Shown here piece by piece: positions 45,173 through 55,792 of a stretch of 64,000 nucleotides of DNA. Below the pieces are notes generated by a model that saw only the letters and a list, made by a program, of their open reading frames with translations, ran no database searches and was not told the origin of the DNA. The position numbers were made by a program, and so were the translations under genes. Source of the DNA: Pseudomonadota bacterium (GTDB taxonomy: Bacteria > Pseudomonadota > Alphaproteobacteria > Rhizobiales > Methylopilaceae); contig JAEWFF010000013.1 in NCBI GenBank assembly GCA_023388965.1, positions 20,722 to 84,721 of the forward strand. Reading direction: 5' to 3'. The stretch's first letter is position 1, and each line of letters begins with the position of its first letter.

Positions 45173-46549
45173 CTAGAAAAACTCGAGGCTGACGCGGAAC
45201 AATTGCTCGACGCGTTTGACGCGTTCCGCCTCGGCAAACAGCACCACGCGGTCGTTCGCCTGCAACACCGTGTCGCCATGCGGCAGGATGATCTGGCCGC
45301 CGCGGTAAATAGCGCCGATCCGCATCCCTTCGAACATGTTGAGCTCGCGCAGCGGCACGCCGACAAGCGGCGACGTTTCGAGCGCCTCGGCTTCCACCAG
45401 TTCGCCCTTTCCTTCCGCAATCGAGTGCAGAGCGCGAATGCGCCCGCGTCTGACGTGGCGCAGAATGCGCGAAACGGTCACGCCGCGCGGATTGACCTGC
45501 ATATCGATGCCGAGATCGTCGAGCAGCCCGCTGAAGGTCGCCGTATTGACGAGACAGAGGCTGCGGCGGCAGCCGGTATGTTTGGCAAGGCCCGCCGACA
45601 ATATGTTGACGCGCTCGTCATTGGTCAGCGCAACAAAGGTGTCGGCCTGCGCGACCCCGGCTTCCCGCAACACCGTCTCATCGAGCGCGCTGCCGTTCAG
45701 GACCACGCCATGCTGGAATTCGTCGGCGATTTCGAGTGCGCGCGCGGCATTGGGCTCGATCACCTTGACCGAGGCCTTCTTCACGGACTCTTCGAGGCGG
45801 CGCGCGACATAGACGCCGATATTGCCGCCACCGGCGATCACGACCTTGCGCGCCGGAGGTTCGTCCCGGCCGAAGATCGTCAGTGTGCGCTGGAGCTGAG
45901 CACGCTCGGCGGCGACATAAGCGAGATCGCCGGCGGAGATCGAGTCGATGCTGCGGGGCGCGAACACGCGCTCCCCCCGCTTGATGCCGATGACGCGGGA
46001 TCGCAGATCCGGAAAAAGTTCCGTGAGCTGGCTCAGCGGCGTGTCGATGATCGGGCAGTCTTCCCGGCAATCGATGGCGGCGACAACGAGCTTGTCGTCG
46101 GCGAAACTGACGGTATCTGATGCGCCCGGCACCTGAAGCCGCCGCATCACCGCTTCGCCGACTTCGAGTTCCGGCGAGATGACGACATCGATCGGCAGGT
46201 TTTCGCGCGCGAACAATTCGGACCATTCCGCGCTGAGATAGTTCTGAGCGCGGATACGCGCGACCTTTGTCGGTACGTTGAACAGTGAGGCGCCGACTTG
46301 GCAGGCCACCATGTTGACCTCGTCCGATTGCGTGACCGCGATCAGCATATCGGCCTGTTCGAGTCCGGCCTGGGCCAGTACGTCAGGATGTGCGCCATGA
46401 CCGACGAAGCCGCGCACGTCGAGACTGTCGGATATGGTCTGGATCAGGCGTGGCTGCAGGTCGATGACCGAAACATCATTGCCTTCCGCTGCGAGCCGTT
46501 CGGCAATGCCGAACCCGACCTGCCCCGCGCCGCAGATGACGACCTTCAT
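45173..46549 (-). CDS. trkA: Trk system potassium transporter regulatory subunit TrkA
   Basis: Peripheral NAD-binding regulator of the Trk K+ channel. Two Rossmann RCK_N domains are visible: MKVVICGAGQVGFGIAERLAAEGNDVSVID at the start and KVVIAGGGNIGVYVARRLEE near residue 235, each followed by a RCK_C region. 458 residues is full length. It is embedded in the ntr operon between ntrX and the aminotransferase, the normal arrangement in this group. Confidence 0.97.
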   Translation of the reverse strand: MKVVICGAGQVGFGIAERLAAEGNDVSVIDLQPRLIQTISDSLDVRGFVGHGAHPDVLAQAGLEQADMLIAVTQSDEVNMVACQVGASLFNVPTKVARIRAQNYLSAEWSELFARENLPIDVVISPELEVGEAVMRRLQVPGASDTVSFADDKLVVAAIDCREDCPIIDTPLSQLTELFPDLRSRVIGIKRGERVFAPRSIDSISAGDLAYVAAERAQLQRTLTIFGRDEPPARKVVIAGGGNIGVYVARRLEESVKKASVKVIEPNAARALEIADEFQHGVVLNGSALDETVLREAGVAQADTFVALTNDERVNILSAGLAKHTGCRRSLCLVNTATFSGLLDDLGIDMQVNPRGVTVSRILRHVRRGRIRALHSIAEGKGELVEAEALETSPLVGVPLRELNMFEGMRIGAIYRGGQIILPHGDTVLQANDRVVLFAEAERVKRVEQLFRVSLEFF

Positions 46550-46598
46550 GATGCCCGCCCCGTTTCCTTCGCGCCGCCTGTGGCGTCGTCATAAGTCA

Positions 46599-47969
46599 TC
46601 ATCCGATGTCGAGAGCCTTCAGCTTGCGGTGCAGTGCCGAACGCTCCATGCCGATGAATTCGGCGGTCCGCGAAATATTCCCACCGAAACGGCTGATCTG
46701 CGCCATCAGATATTGCCGCTCGAACACTTCGCGCGCATCACGCAACGCCATGCCCATCAGAGCCTCGCCGCCCGCACCGGCGGGTGTCGGCGGCACCATG
46801 GCCCCGACCTCGGAAGGCAGCATATTGGCCGTGATGGCGGCGTCCGGATCGCCGTTCGCCAGAATCATCAGCCGTTCGATGTTGTTACGCAACTGGCGCA
46901 CATTGCCTGGCCAGTCATGCGATTGCAGGACGGCGAGCGCGTCTTCCCCGATCACGCGCTTGGGCAGGCCCGTCTGCTGCGCAATCTGATCGAGGAAGAA
47001 ATCGATGGTCTCCGGAATGTCCTCGCGCCGCTCCGACAGGCTCGGCACCCGGATCGGCACGACCGCGAGGCGGTGGAACAGATCCTCGCGGAAATTACCG
47101 GCCGCAATCTCGGCAGGAAGATCGCGGCTGGTCGAGGAGATGATGCGTACATCGACATTCACGCGGGCCGCCCCGCCGACGCGGGTGAAATTCTGATCGA
47201 CCAGCACACGCAGAATCTTGTTCTGCGTTTCGCGCGGCATGTCGGCGACCTCGTCGATGAAGAGAGAGCCGCCATGCGCTTCCTCCAGCGCGCCGACGCT
47301 GCGCGCCCGGCTATTCCCATCGCCTTCGACCCCGAACAGGGCCGTCTCCATATTTTCCGGCGTGATCGCGGCCGCATTGACCGCGACGAACGGCCCGCTG
47401 GCGCGCGACGACATCGCGTGCAGCGTACGTGCGGCCAGTTCCTTGCCTGCGCCGGACGCGCCGGAAATCAGGACGCGGCTATTGGTCGGCGCGATGCGTT
47501 CCAGCGTCGAGCGCAACTGGTTCATCAGCGAGGATTTGCCGACCATACGGCTGGCATGTCCGGACTGTTGACGCAAATCGCGCAATTCGCGCTTCATGCG
47601 GGAGGCTTCGAGCGCGCGGCTGGCAACGAGGATCAGACGGTCGGCCTTGAAAGGCTTTTCGATGAAGTCGTAGGCGCCTTTCTTGATCGCGGCGACGGCG
47701 GTTTCGATATTGCCATGGCCAGAAATCATCACGACCGGCACATCGGGATGATTGGTCTTGATGACATCGAGAATCTGCATGCCGTCGAGCTTCGATCCCT
47801 GCAGCCAGATATCGAGAAAGACGAGGTGCGGGCGGCGTTCCTCGACAGCGGCAATTGCCTGCTCGCTGTTGCGCGCGACACGCGCCTTGTAGCCTTCATC
47901 TTCCAGAATACCGGCGACCAGATCGCGAATATCGGCTTCGTCATCGACGATTAGAATGTCGGCACTCAT
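46599..47969 (-). CDS. ntrX: Nitrogen regulation response regulator NtrX
   Basis: Response regulator partner of NtrY. Receiver phosphorylation site D53 (VFLDIWLQ), AAA+ central domain with P-loop GASGAGKE and a C-terminal Fis-type helix-turn-helix (FGGNISRTAEFIGMERSALHRKLKAL). The sigma-54 contact loop GAFTGA is absent; where NtrC has it, this protein reads ALFGVEGDGNSRARSVGALEE. Start ATG at 47969 overlaps the ntrY stop (ATGA); the frame up to 48032 is inside ntrY. 456 residues. Confidence 0.97.
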   Translation of the reverse strand: MSADILIVDDEADIRDLVAGILEDEGYKARVARNSEQAIAAVEERRPHLVFLDIWLQGSKLDGMQILDVIKTNHPDVPVVMISGHGNIETAVAAIKKGAYDFIEKPFKADRLILVASRALEASRMKRELRDLRQQSGHASRMVGKSSLMNQLRSTLERIAPTNSRVLISGASGAGKELAARTLHAMSSRASGPFVAVNAAAITPENMETALFGVEGDGNSRARSVGALEEAHGGSLFIDEVADMPRETQNKILRVLVDQNFTRVGGAARVNVDVRIISSTSRDLPAEIAAGNFREDLFHRLAVVPIRVPSLSERREDIPETIDFFLDQIAQQTGLPKRVIGEDALAVLQSHDWPGNVRQLRNNIERLMILANGDPDAAITANMLPSEVGAMVPPTPAGAGGEALMGMALRDAREVFERQYLMAQISRFGGNISRTAEFIGMERSALHRKLKALDIG

Positions 47970-50248
47970 GCGTTCACATCCGCTGTTGTGGATTTTGTTG
48001 TCGTTTCGGGCTCGTCGGTACGCGGGAACCACAGGGTTACGCGCGCTCCGCGCCCGCCCAGCGCCACGGCGGGCGCGTCATTGAGATCGATCCCGCCGCC
48101 ATGGTCCTCGAGAATCTTCGTGACGATTGCGAGACCAAGGCCGGTGCCCTTGTCGCGCGTCGTCATATAGGGCTCGAGCAGGCGGCTGCGGTTCTCGGCC
48201 GGCAGGCCGAGCCCGTTATCGGTCGTGGCAATGACGATACGCTCGCGCTCGCCGCGGATTTCGACTGCGATCCGCCCTTCCCCGCGCTCCTCTTCAGGCA
48301 CCGCTGCGATGCTCTCGGCAGCGTTCTTGACGATATTGGTAATCGCCTGCGACAGCAGCCTTCGGTCGAATTTCGTCACCAGAGGCTCGTCCGGCGCCGT
48401 CAGGTCGATGGTAATCTCCGGATAGCCGACCCGCATCATGACCACGACCTGGCGCACGGCCTCGGTCACGTCGTCCGCTTCGATCACGGGCTTGGGCATC
48501 CGGGCGAACGAGGAGAACTCGTCGACCATGCGCTTGATGTCCTCGACCTGGCGCACGATCGTGTCCGTGCACTGATCAAAGACGTCGCGATCCTCAGTGA
48601 TGGCCTTGCCGTATTTACGGCGGATGCGCTCGGCGGAAAGCTGGATCGGCGTCAGCGGGTTCTTGATCTCATGCGCGATGCGCCGCGCCACGTCTGCCCA
48701 GGCCGAAGTTCTCTGCGCGGCGACGAGATCGGTGATGTCGTCGAGCGTCACGACGAAGCCGTGTTCGGGCGCAACCGACTGCTCTTTCGTGACGCGCACA
48801 TTCAGGGTGCGTTCGCGCCCGTTCCGCGTCAGCGTCACTGTGCCTTGAACAAGACGCGACGTCCCGCTGATCGCCTCGTTCAGGAGATCGGCCATTTCCG
48901 GCGCGACTTCCGCCAGCGGACGATGCAGCATCTGGTCCTCGCCCGTCCCCATGACGGTGGAGGCGCTGCGGTTGACGAGCGTGATGCGGCCATCGCCCGT
49001 CAGTCCGATCACGCCAGCGGTTACGCCCGACAGCACGGCCTCGGTGAAACGGCGGCGTTCGTCGATCTGCTCACTGGCCTCGAGAAGCGCGTTACGCTGC
49101 GTGCGCAATTGCGCCGTCATGCGGTTGAAGGTTTCGGACAGGCCGCCGAGATCGCCCTCGCCCTTCACATGCGGAACCTGCACATACAGATTCCCGCCCG
49201 CGACCTGATCGGCGGCGCCGATAAGGCGGCTGATCGGCGACACGAGGCGATTGGCGAAGGCAAGGCCGATCCAGATTGCGGCGAGAAGCAGCGTCAGGCC
49301 GATGACGAGATACATGAGGCCGAACGCGACCTGAACGCCGAAACGGCGGCGGTCGAGGGCGATATATTCGGCGGCGGCCGCTTCCGTGACACGCAGATAA
49401 TGGGTCGCACGCGGATCGACCGCCCGCACGACAAACAGCCACAGATCGTCATAACCCGCGAGGCGAAAGACCGCGCCGATCATGTTCTGGCTGTTGGGCG
49501 ACAGGATTGCAGGCTCCGCATCCGTCGCCTGCTGGAAGGCGGCAGGCGGCGGCATCTGCACCGGGCGCCCACCGTCATTGGTCGCGCGTTCCACGACCGT
49601 GAGCTCGCCCTTGTCGTCCGGTCCAGCCGCCGGGGCGCGCTGCAGCACATAGGTCGCCTGCATGCCGCGGATCGTCGACTGTACGGTCACGAGATCGCGG
49701 AATCGATCGCGTTCGCTGTCGAACATCGGCCGCGCGCGATTGAGGTCGGAGGCCATCGCGAGCGTTTCGGCCCGGATGGTGCGGAACTGTTCTTCGAGAT
49801 AGGCGCGCGAGACGACGAGCGCGTTATCGACGATCGTCCGCGCACGGGTGGAGAACCATTGGTCGAGGCCGCGATCGAGCGTCACGACCGCGACGGTGGC
49901 CAGAAGCAAAGCCGGCGTGATCGCGATGATGCCGAACAGAAGGATGACCTGGCGGTGCAGACGCGCGCCTGCCAGACGCCGACGCCGGGCGAAAAACAGC
50001 GCCCGCGCCTGCCAGACGATGATGCCGAGCAGCAGCACGCCGAAAGCGATGTTGATGCACAGCATCAACACGACGACATTGTGCGTCGGGATAAGCGGTG
50101 TGAACCCGGCGAGAACCAAGAAAGTTGTTAGCGTCGAAAGAAGTGCGAGAACGAGCGCAACGGCACCGAAGCGGTTCGGGCCGGCTTGAACCGGCCCCTT
50201 TGCTTCCGCGCCCGCCGTCTTGTCGGCCCCGATTGTCTCAACCGCCAA
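47966..50248 (-). CDS. ntrY: Nitrogen regulation sensor histidine kinase NtrY
   Basis: Membrane sensor kinase paired with NtrX. In order: three or more hydrophobic segments near the N-terminus, a large periplasmic stretch, another transmembrane segment near 290-310, a HAMP-like region, a PAS domain (ITLVNRSASTVMG), the HisKA site HEIKNPLTP near residue 523, and the ATPase domain with NIVKNAAESI and GTGLGLAI. The start is uncertain: I chose TTG at 50248 (GGGGA upstream); a GTG at 50308 adds 20 residues. About 100 bases separate it from ntrC, which could hold a promoter. Confidence 0.93.
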   Translation of the reverse strand: MAVETIGADKTAGAEAKGPVQAGPNRFGAVALVLALLSTLTTFLVLAGFTPLIPTHNVVVLMLCINIAFGVLLLGIIVWQARALFFARRRRLAGARLHRQVILLFGIIAITPALLLATVAVVTLDRGLDQWFSTRARTIVDNALVVSRAYLEEQFRTIRAETLAMASDLNRARPMFDSERDRFRDLVTVQSTIRGMQATYVLQRAPAAGPDDKGELTVVERATNDGGRPVQMPPPAAFQQATDAEPAILSPNSQNMIGAVFRLAGYDDLWLFVVRAVDPRATHYLRVTEAAAAEYIALDRRRFGVQVAFGLMYLVIGLTLLLAAIWIGLAFANRLVSPISRLIGAADQVAGGNLYVQVPHVKGEGDLGGLSETFNRMTAQLRTQRNALLEASEQIDERRRFTEAVLSGVTAGVIGLTGDGRITLVNRSASTVMGTGEDQMLHRPLAEVAPEMADLLNEAISGTSRLVQGTVTLTRNGRERTLNVRVTKEQSVAPEHGFVVTLDDITDLVAAQRTSAWADVARRIAHEIKNPLTPIQLSAERIRRKYGKAITEDRDVFDQCTDTIVRQVEDIKRMVDEFSSFARMPKPVIEADDVTEAVRQVVVMMRVGYPEITIDLTAPDEPLVTKFDRRLLSQAITNIVKNAAESIAAVPEEERGEGRIAVEIRGERERIVIATTDNGLGLPAENRSRLLEPYMTTRDKGTGLGLAIVTKILEDHGGGIDLNDAPAVALGGRGARVTLWFPRTDEPETTTKSTTADVNA

Positions 50249-50349
50249 AATTCGAGTCCCCGCTCTCCTGCTCCGGATTTTAACCCGGGTGATGCAGCCG
50301 CGCGACACTGTTGTTGGAATGTGACAGCTTCGGGGCGGAAATGGCAGTT

Positions 50350-51795
50350 TTAACGGGCGTTTCGCATCACCTGCAAATCGAGATCGCGGATTTTTTTCCT
50401 CAGCGTGTTACGATTTAGGCCGAGAAGTTCAGCCGCACGAATCTGATTGCCGCCCGTGGCAGCCAACGCCGCTCCGAGCAGCGGCTGCTCCACCTCGCGC
50501 AGAATGCGATGATAGAGCCCCGGGGGCGGCAGCCCTTCGCCATACTGATCGAAATATCCCGACAGGAAGCGTTCGAGCGCGGGACCGATTTCTTCATGCC
50601 CGCCGCTCGGAACATCGTCCCTTGATGTGCTCGTCGGCTCGGCGAGTTCGGCATCGACAATACCGGAGGTGATCGTGTCCTGCGGATAGAGCGCCGCCAG
50701 CCGCCGGATCAGGTTTTCGAGTTCGCGGATATTGCCCGGCCAGCGATAGCGCTTCATGCGCTCGAGCGCCCCGCCGTCGATTTGCTTCTGCGGCAGCCCT
50801 TCGCGCTCGGCGAGCGCGAAGAAGTGGCGCGCGAGGTCCGGCACGTCCTCCAGGCGCTCGCGCAAGGGCGGCAGGCGGATCGGCACCACATTGAGGCGGA
50901 AGAACAGGTCTTCGCGGAACAGCCCCTGCTGGATCAGGACCTTCAGGTCCTTGTTGGTCGCGGCGACGATGCGGACATTGGTCTTGATCGGCGTGCGCCC
51001 GCCAACCGTGGTGTATTCACCCTGCTGCAGGACGCGCAGCAGACGCGTCTGGGCCTCCATCGGCATATCGCCGATCTCGTCCAGAAACAGGGTGCCGCCT
51101 TCGGCCTGCTCGAAGCGTCCGGTCGAGCGGGCCTGCGCGCCGGTAAACGCACCCTTCTCATGGCCGAACAGCTCGGATTCGATCAAATCGCGCGGAATGG
51201 CCGCCATGTTGATGGCGACGAACGGGCCGGACCGGCGCTTGCCGTAATCGTGCAGCGCGCGCGCCACGAGTTCCTTGCCGGTGCCGGATTCGCCGGAAAT
51301 CATCACCGTCAGATCGGTCTGCATCAGGCGGGCGAGAACGCGGTAGATGTCCTGCATCGCAGCCGAACGCCCGACGAGCGGAATGTTCTCGACATCGTCC
51401 ACGGCAGCGGCGGGCTCTGCCGGCGATTTCGGCTCGCTCAACGCGCGGCCGACAATGGCAATCAGCTCCTTCAGGTCGAACGGCTTGGGCAGATATTCGT
51501 ACGCACCGCGCTCGGAGGCGCGAATGGCGGTCATGAACGTGTTCTGCGCGCTCATCACCACGATCGGCAGATCGGGACGGAATTTCTTGATGCGCGGCAG
51601 AAGATCGAATGCGTTCTCGTCGGGCATCACGACATCGGTAATGACGAGATCGCCCTCACCCTGCGTCACCCATCGCCACAGGGTCGCGGCATTGCCTGCC
51701 GCCCGCACCTCATAACCGGCGCGCGACAGCGCCTGGGTGAGGACTGTGCGAATGGCGGCATCGTCGTCCGCGACAAGAATGCTTGCGGTCGGCAT
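50350..51795 (-). CDS. ntrC: Nitrogen regulation response regulator NtrC
   Basis: Sigma-54-dependent activator of nitrogen-scavenging genes. Receiver site D54 ([17 protein letters not shown]), P-loop GESGTGKE, an intact GAFTGA loop near residues 212-217 in [15 protein letters not shown], and a C-terminal Fis-type HTH ([22 protein letters not shown]). ATG at 51795 overlaps the ntrB stop by ATGA. 481 residues. Confidence 0.98.
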   Translation of the reverse strand: MPTASILVADDDAAIRTVLTQALSRAGYEVRAAGNAATLWRWVTQGEGDLVITDVVMPDENAFDLLPRIKKFRPDLPIVVMSAQNTFMTAIRASERGAYEYLPKPFDLKELIAIVGRALSEPKSPAEPAAAVDDVENIPLVGRSAAMQDIYRVLARLMQTDLTVMISGESGTGKELVARALHDYGKRRSGPFVAINMAAIPRDLIESELFGHEKGAFTGAQARSTGRFEQAEGGTLFLDEIGDMPMEAQTRLLRVLQQGEYTTVGGRTPIKTNVRIVAATNKDLKVLIQQGLFREDLFFRLNVVPIRLPPLRERLEDVPDLARHFFALAEREGLPQKQIDGGALERMKRYRWPGNIRELENLIRRLAALYPQDTITSGIVDAELAEPTSTSRDDVPSGGHEEIGPALERFLSGYFDQYGEGLPPPGLYHRILREVEQPLLGAALAATGGNQIRAAELLGLNRNTLRKKIRDLDLQVMRNAR

Positions 51796-52928
51796 CAGAC
51801 CGGTTCTCCCGCTTCGTTCGGCATCTGGCCAGCGAAGATCGGCATCAGAATTCGGAAACTCGTGCTGCGTGGTTGCGATTGGCATTCGATGATCCCGCCA
51901 TGGTCGCCAATGATCTTCGCAACCAAAGCAAGTCCCAGGCCAGATCCCGTCGGCTTGGTCGTGACGAACGGGTCGAACAGATGCGGCATCAGATCGTCGC
52001 TGACCCCGGGCCCGTTGTCGCGCACGCAGATTTCGAGCGGCAGGCTCACGCGCGCCTGCGCACCGGGCACGCTGAGCCGGACGCCGGGCCGGAAGGCTGT
52101 CGTCAGGTGAATTTCGGGCTCGGGTGTGCCGTTGACAGCTTCCGACGCGTTCTTGACGAGGTTGAGAAAGATCTGGACCAGCTGATCGCGGTTGGCGAAG
52201 ACCGGCGGCAGCGAGGGGTCGTATTCCTCGACGATCCTGATATTTCGCGCGAAGCCCGATTGGGCCAGCCGGCGTACATGCTCCAGAACCGCATGGATGT
52301 TGACGGCGCTGCGCTCGACCGGCCGCTCGTCGGAAAAGATTTCCATACGGTCGACCAGTTTCACAATGCGGTCGGTCTCGTCGCAGATCAGGCGCGTCAG
52401 CGCCCGGTCCTCGTCCGCTGCCGAAGTTTCGAGAAGCTGCGCCGCGCCGCGAATGCCGGACAGCGGATTCTTGATCTCGTGCGCCAGCATCGATGCCAGT
52501 GCGATCACCGAGCGCGCAGCGCCGCGATGGGTCATCTGCCGGTTCATCGTGTCGGCGATGGTGCGCTCCTGCAGCATGATGACGAGATGGCCCGGCATTT
52601 CGCTGTGCGGGGCGATGTGAATATCGACTATGCGGGACGCGCCGATGCGCGGCGTGCCGAGATCGACACGGTATTCATTGACCGGCGCGCCGCGGTCGCG
52701 CACCTGCCCGATCTGCTGAAGTATGGGCGAGCCGAACGGCACGATATCGGCAAGCGGCAAACGCCGCAGTAGCGCGGCACTCATGCGGAAAAAGGTTTCC
52801 GCAGCGGCATTGACGCCGTTGATGCGCCCGTGCTCGTCGAGCGAGAGCACCGGATGCGGCAACGCATTTACGACGCCGTCGGAGTCGGCGAACGACGTTG
52901 CCACGGCATGTTCGGCGATCAGTGTCAT
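51795..52928 (-). CDS. ntrB: Nitrogen regulation sensor kinase NtrB
   Basis: Cytoplasmic histidine kinase/phosphatase of NtrC, controlled by PII proteins. N-terminal PAS domain ([20 protein letters not shown]), HisKA His in [17 protein letters not shown] near residue 147, and the ATPase domain with [16 protein letters not shown] and [12 protein letters not shown]. No transmembrane segment. 377 residues. Start overlaps the dusB stop by ATGA, end overlaps ntrC by one to four bases. Confidence 0.97.
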   Translation of the reverse strand: MTLIAEHAVATSFADSDGVVNALPHPVLSLDEHGRINGVNAAAETFFRMSAALLRRLPLADIVPFGSPILQQIGQVRDRGAPVNEYRVDLGTPRIGASRIVDIHIAPHSEMPGHLVIMLQERTIADTMNRQMTHRGAARSVIALASMLAHEIKNPLSGIRGAAQLLETSAADEDRALTRLICDETDRIVKLVDRMEIFSDERPVERSAVNIHAVLEHVRRLAQSGFARNIRIVEEYDPSLPPVFANRDQLVQIFLNLVKNASEAVNGTPEPEIHLTTAFRPGVRLSVPGAQARVSLPLEICVRDNGPGVSDDLMPHLFDPFVTTKPTGSGLGLALVAKIIGDHGGIIECQSQPRSTSFRILMPIFAGQMPNEAGEPV

Positions 52929-53935
52929 GCGGCAGCTTTCCAGGCTAAAGCATCGTAAGCCGCGGCAAGCTTCATCCGGGCATCCTCCGGCGTATCGGCT
53001 GTCAGGACGGCCGTCTTTGCCTCCGCATCCACGATCTGCCCCGTGCTGCGCGCCGCCTCGTCGAGATACCAGCCGAGATGTTTGCGCGCATGCCGCAGCC
53101 CGGTCTCCCGCCCATACAGAGTGAGAAGTCCGTCGTAATGCTCGCGCGCGATTGTGTGCTGCGTGGCCAGATCGGGATCGGGTACCATTTCTCCGGTCTC
53201 AAGGAACCGCGCGACCTGCCCCGGAAACCACGGGCGCCCCTGGGCTCCACGCCCGATCATCACCGCGTCCGCTCCGGAAGCCGCCAGCATGGCCGGCGCA
53301 TCTTCGACACGCACAAGATCGCCATTGGCGATGAGCGGTATGGACACTGCGTCCTTGACGGCGCGGATGGCATTCCAGTCGGCCTTGCCGGTGTAGAATT
53401 GCTGGCGCGTTCGGCCATGCACCGTCACGAGCTTCACACCCGCATCCTGGGCGCGGCGCGCAAGCTCCGGTGCGACAATCGACGCATGGTCCCAGCCCAG
53501 ACGCATTTTCAGCGTCACCGGAACATTGGCTGCACCGACCGTCGCCTCGATAAGGGTCAGCGCGTGGTCGAGATCGCGCATCAGTGCCGAGCCGGAATGG
53601 CCGCCCGTCACCTTCTTCACCGGGCAGCCCATATTGATGTCGATGATGTTCGCTCCGGAAGCTTCCGCCACTTTCGCGGCTTCGGCCATAGAGGCCGCTT
53701 CGCGGCCTGCGAGTTGCACGACATGGAGCTTCATGCCGGCGCCTTCGGCGCGCAGCCGGGCTTCCTGATCGCCCGAGGCGAGCTCGCGGGAAGCGACCAT
53801 TTCGGACACGGCAAGTCCGGTTCCGAGACGCACAGCAATGCGCCGGAATACGATATCCGTGACGCCCGACATCGGGGCCAGAACCACCCGGTTATCGATG
53901 GTTTCAGGGCCGATGCTTAGCTTGCTGCAGGGCAT
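52925..53935 (-). CDS. dusB: tRNA-dihydrouridine synthase DusB (NifR3)
   Basis: FMN-dependent reductase making dihydrouridine in tRNA; called NifR3 where it heads ntr operons. Catalytic Cys in [19 protein letters not shown] near residue 102; N-terminal [17 protein letters not shown]; tRNA-binding C-terminus with [19 protein letters not shown] at 53935 chosen over a TTG at 53953. It heads the minus-strand dusB-ntrB-ntrC block and is divergent from ispDF across a 142-base gap. Confidence 0.96.
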   Translation of the reverse strand: MPCSKLSIGPETIDNRVVLAPMSGVTDIVFRRIAVRLGTGLAVSEMVASRELASGDQEARLRAEGAGMKLHVVQLAGREAASMAEAAKVAEASGANIIDINMGCPVKKVTGGHSGSALMRDLDHALTLIEATVGAANVPVTLKMRLGWDHASIVAPELARRAQDAGVKLVTVHGRTRQQFYTGKADWNAIRAVKDAVSIPLIANGDLVRVEDAPAMLAASGADAVMIGRGAQGRPWFPGQVARFLETGEMVPDPDLATQHTIAREHYDGLLTLYGRETGLRHARKHLGWYLDEAARSTGQIVDAEAKTAVLTADTPEDARMKLAAAYDALAWKAAA

Positions 53936-54077
53936 ATTCCGTGTTGTGATCAATAATTAGGCATCCACGTCCAATGCTTATTACCTAAGCAGATGTGAGG
54001 CCCGGGAACAAGACCGGACCGGCCGGGGAGACTTCTCTTTCCGGCTCGGCTAGAAGGCTGGCGAAGCGGAGAATTTC

Positions 54078-55253
54078 GTGTCTGACATTGCCGTCATCAT
54101 TGTCGCCGCCGGGCGCGGCACCCGCGCGGGTGGTCCCCCGGGCAGCCCGGCAAAACAATACCGGACCATCGGCAACAAGCCCGTCCTCAGCCAGACGCTG
54201 TCCGCCTTTTGCGGCCATCCTGGCGTGGATGTGGTGGTAACGGTCATCCATCCCGACGATGGCGATCTCTATGCCGAAGCCAGCACCGGCCACGACAAGC
54301 TGCTGGCCCCCGTTCCCGGCGGCGCCACCCGGCAGGAAAGCGTGCGGCGGGGTCTTGAAGCCCTTGCGCCGCTCAATCCTGAAATAGTCCTCATTCACGA
54401 CGCGGCCCGCCCCTTCGTTCCTCCCGCATTGATCGACCGGGCCATCGAAGCCGCGCGCGCGGCCGGGGCTGCTGTGCCCGTTCTGCCGGTCGCGGACACA
54501 ATTGCCGTGGTCGAGGGCAGCAACCGGCAGGAAACGCTCGACCGGGCGCGCTTGCGGTCGATCCAGACACCCCAGAGCTTCCGCTATGGCGACATCGCCT
54601 CGGCCCACGCCAAGGCGGCGGCCGCCGGACGCGACGACTTCACCGATGACGGTGCGGTAGCGTCTTTCGCCGGCATGACGATTGCCGTTTTCGATGGAGA
54701 TTCCGCGAATATGAAACTGACCACGCCCGACGATTTTTCCCGCGCCGACGCGCAGCTTCTCGCGGCCCTGCCCGACATCCGCACCGGCACCGGCTTCGAC
54801 GTGCATGAGTTCGAGCCGGGCGATCATGTCGTACTGGGCGGCGTACAAATTCCGCACACCAGAAAGCTGAAAGGTCATTCGGACGCGGATGTGGTGCTGC
54901 ACGCCCTTTGCGACGCCATTTTCGGTGCGCTCGGCGACGGCGATATCGGCACCCATTTCCCGCCGTCCGAGCCGCAATGGAAGAACGCGCCGAGCTCGAA
55001 GTTCCTGGAATACGCCATCGGCAAGGTACGCGAGCGCGGCGGGATCGTCGCCAATGTCGATGTCGCGGTGATGTGCGAGGAGCCCAAGATCGGCCCGCAC
55101 CGTCCGGCCATGCAGAAGACCATCTCCGATATTCTCGGCATCGCGCCCGACCGCGTCGGGATCAAGGCGACGACCATGGAGCGGATGGGCTTTGTCGGCC
55201 GCGAGGAAGGCATGGCGGCCATCGCGACCGCAACGATCCGTTTGCCCGTCTGA
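54078..55253 (+). CDS. ispDF: Bifunctional IspD/IspF enzyme of the MEP isoprenoid pathway
   Basis: One 391-residue polypeptide with both activities: MEP cytidylyltransferase (residues about 1-225; VAAGRGTRAGG, AKQY, IHDAARPFV) and MECDP synthase (about 232-391; TGFDVHEFEPGDHVVLGG, HSDADVVLHALCDAIFGALGDGDIGTHFP, with D/H metal ligands). The fusion is characteristic of alphaproteobacteria. Start GTG at 54078 fits the family N-terminus; there is only a weak GGAGAA-type site upstream. It precedes cinA by 14 bases. Confidence 0.97.
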   Translation: MSDIAVIIVAAGRGTRAGGPPGSPAKQYRTIGNKPVLSQTLSAFCGHPGVDVVVTVIHPDDGDLYAEASTGHDKLLAPVPGGATRQESVRRGLEALAPLNPEIVLIHDAARPFVPPALIDRAIEAARAAGAAVPVLPVADTIAVVEGSNRQETLDRARLRSIQTPQSFRYGDIASAHAKAAAAGRDDFTDDGAVASFAGMTIAVFDGDSANMKLTTPDDFSRADAQLLAALPDIRTGTGFDVHEFEPGDHVVLGGVQIPHTRKLKGHSDADVVLHALCDAIFGALGDGDIGTHFPPSEPQWKNAPSSKFLEYAIGKVRERGGIVANVDVAVMCEEPKIGPHRPAMQKTISDILGIAPDRVGIKATTMERMGFVGREEGMAAIATATIRLPV

Positions 55254-55267
55254 CGCGTTATCGCTCC

Positions 55268-55792
55268 ATGGATTCAGCCGATCTCGAAGTCACCCGCATC
55301 GACAAGGCGCTCATTCTGGCCGCCTGGGATCTGCTCGTTCTGTGCAAACGCCGTCAGCTCACCGTCGTTACCGCTGAAAGCTGCACCGGCGGCCTCGTCG
55401 CGGCGGCACTGACCGATGCGCCCGGGGCTTCCGATGTCGTTCAGGGCGGTTTCGTCACCTATTCCAACGAGGCCAAGCAGGCCGCGCTCGATGTTCCCGC
55501 CGATATGCTGGAGACTTATGGCGCGGTGAGCGAACAGGTCGCGCGTGCCATGGCCGAAGGCGCGCTGGAACATTCGCTGGCCGATATCTCGGTCTCGATC
55601 ACGGGGATCGCGGGCCCAGGTGGCGCGACCGAAGGCAAGCCGGTCGGCCTCGTCCATTTTGCTGCGGCGCGGCGCGGCGGCCCGGTGATCCACCGTGAAA
55701 AACGCTTCGGCGATATCGGACGCGGGCTCGTGCGCCGCAATTCGGCGATGGAGGCCATCGCCCTCCTCACCGAAATCGCGAACGCCCGGTAA
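55268..55792 (+). CDS. CinA-type nicotinamide-nucleotide amidohydrolase (PncC-like)
   Basis: Single-domain member corresponding to the C-terminal half of CinA, which deamidates NMN. Signature TAESCTGGLVAAALTD (S38 and C39 near the active site), a GFVTYSNEAK block and SITGIAGPGGATEGKPVG. 174 residues. It is probably co-transcribed with ispDF. Its stop directly abuts the stop of the convergent membrane protein gene with no spare base. Confidence 0.93.
   Translation: MDSADLEVTRIDKALILAAWDLLVLCKRRQLTVVTAESCTGGLVAAALTDAPGASDVVQGGFVTYSNEAKQAALDVPADMLETYGAVSEQVARAMAEGALEHSLADISVSITGIAGPGGATEGKPVGLVHFAAARRGGPVIHREKRFGDIGRGLVRRNSAMEAIALLTEIANAR

Noticed and set aside
47855..50131. A 758-codon open frame antisense to ntrY
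   Set aside because: Mirror of a conserved kinase gene with no motif of its own.
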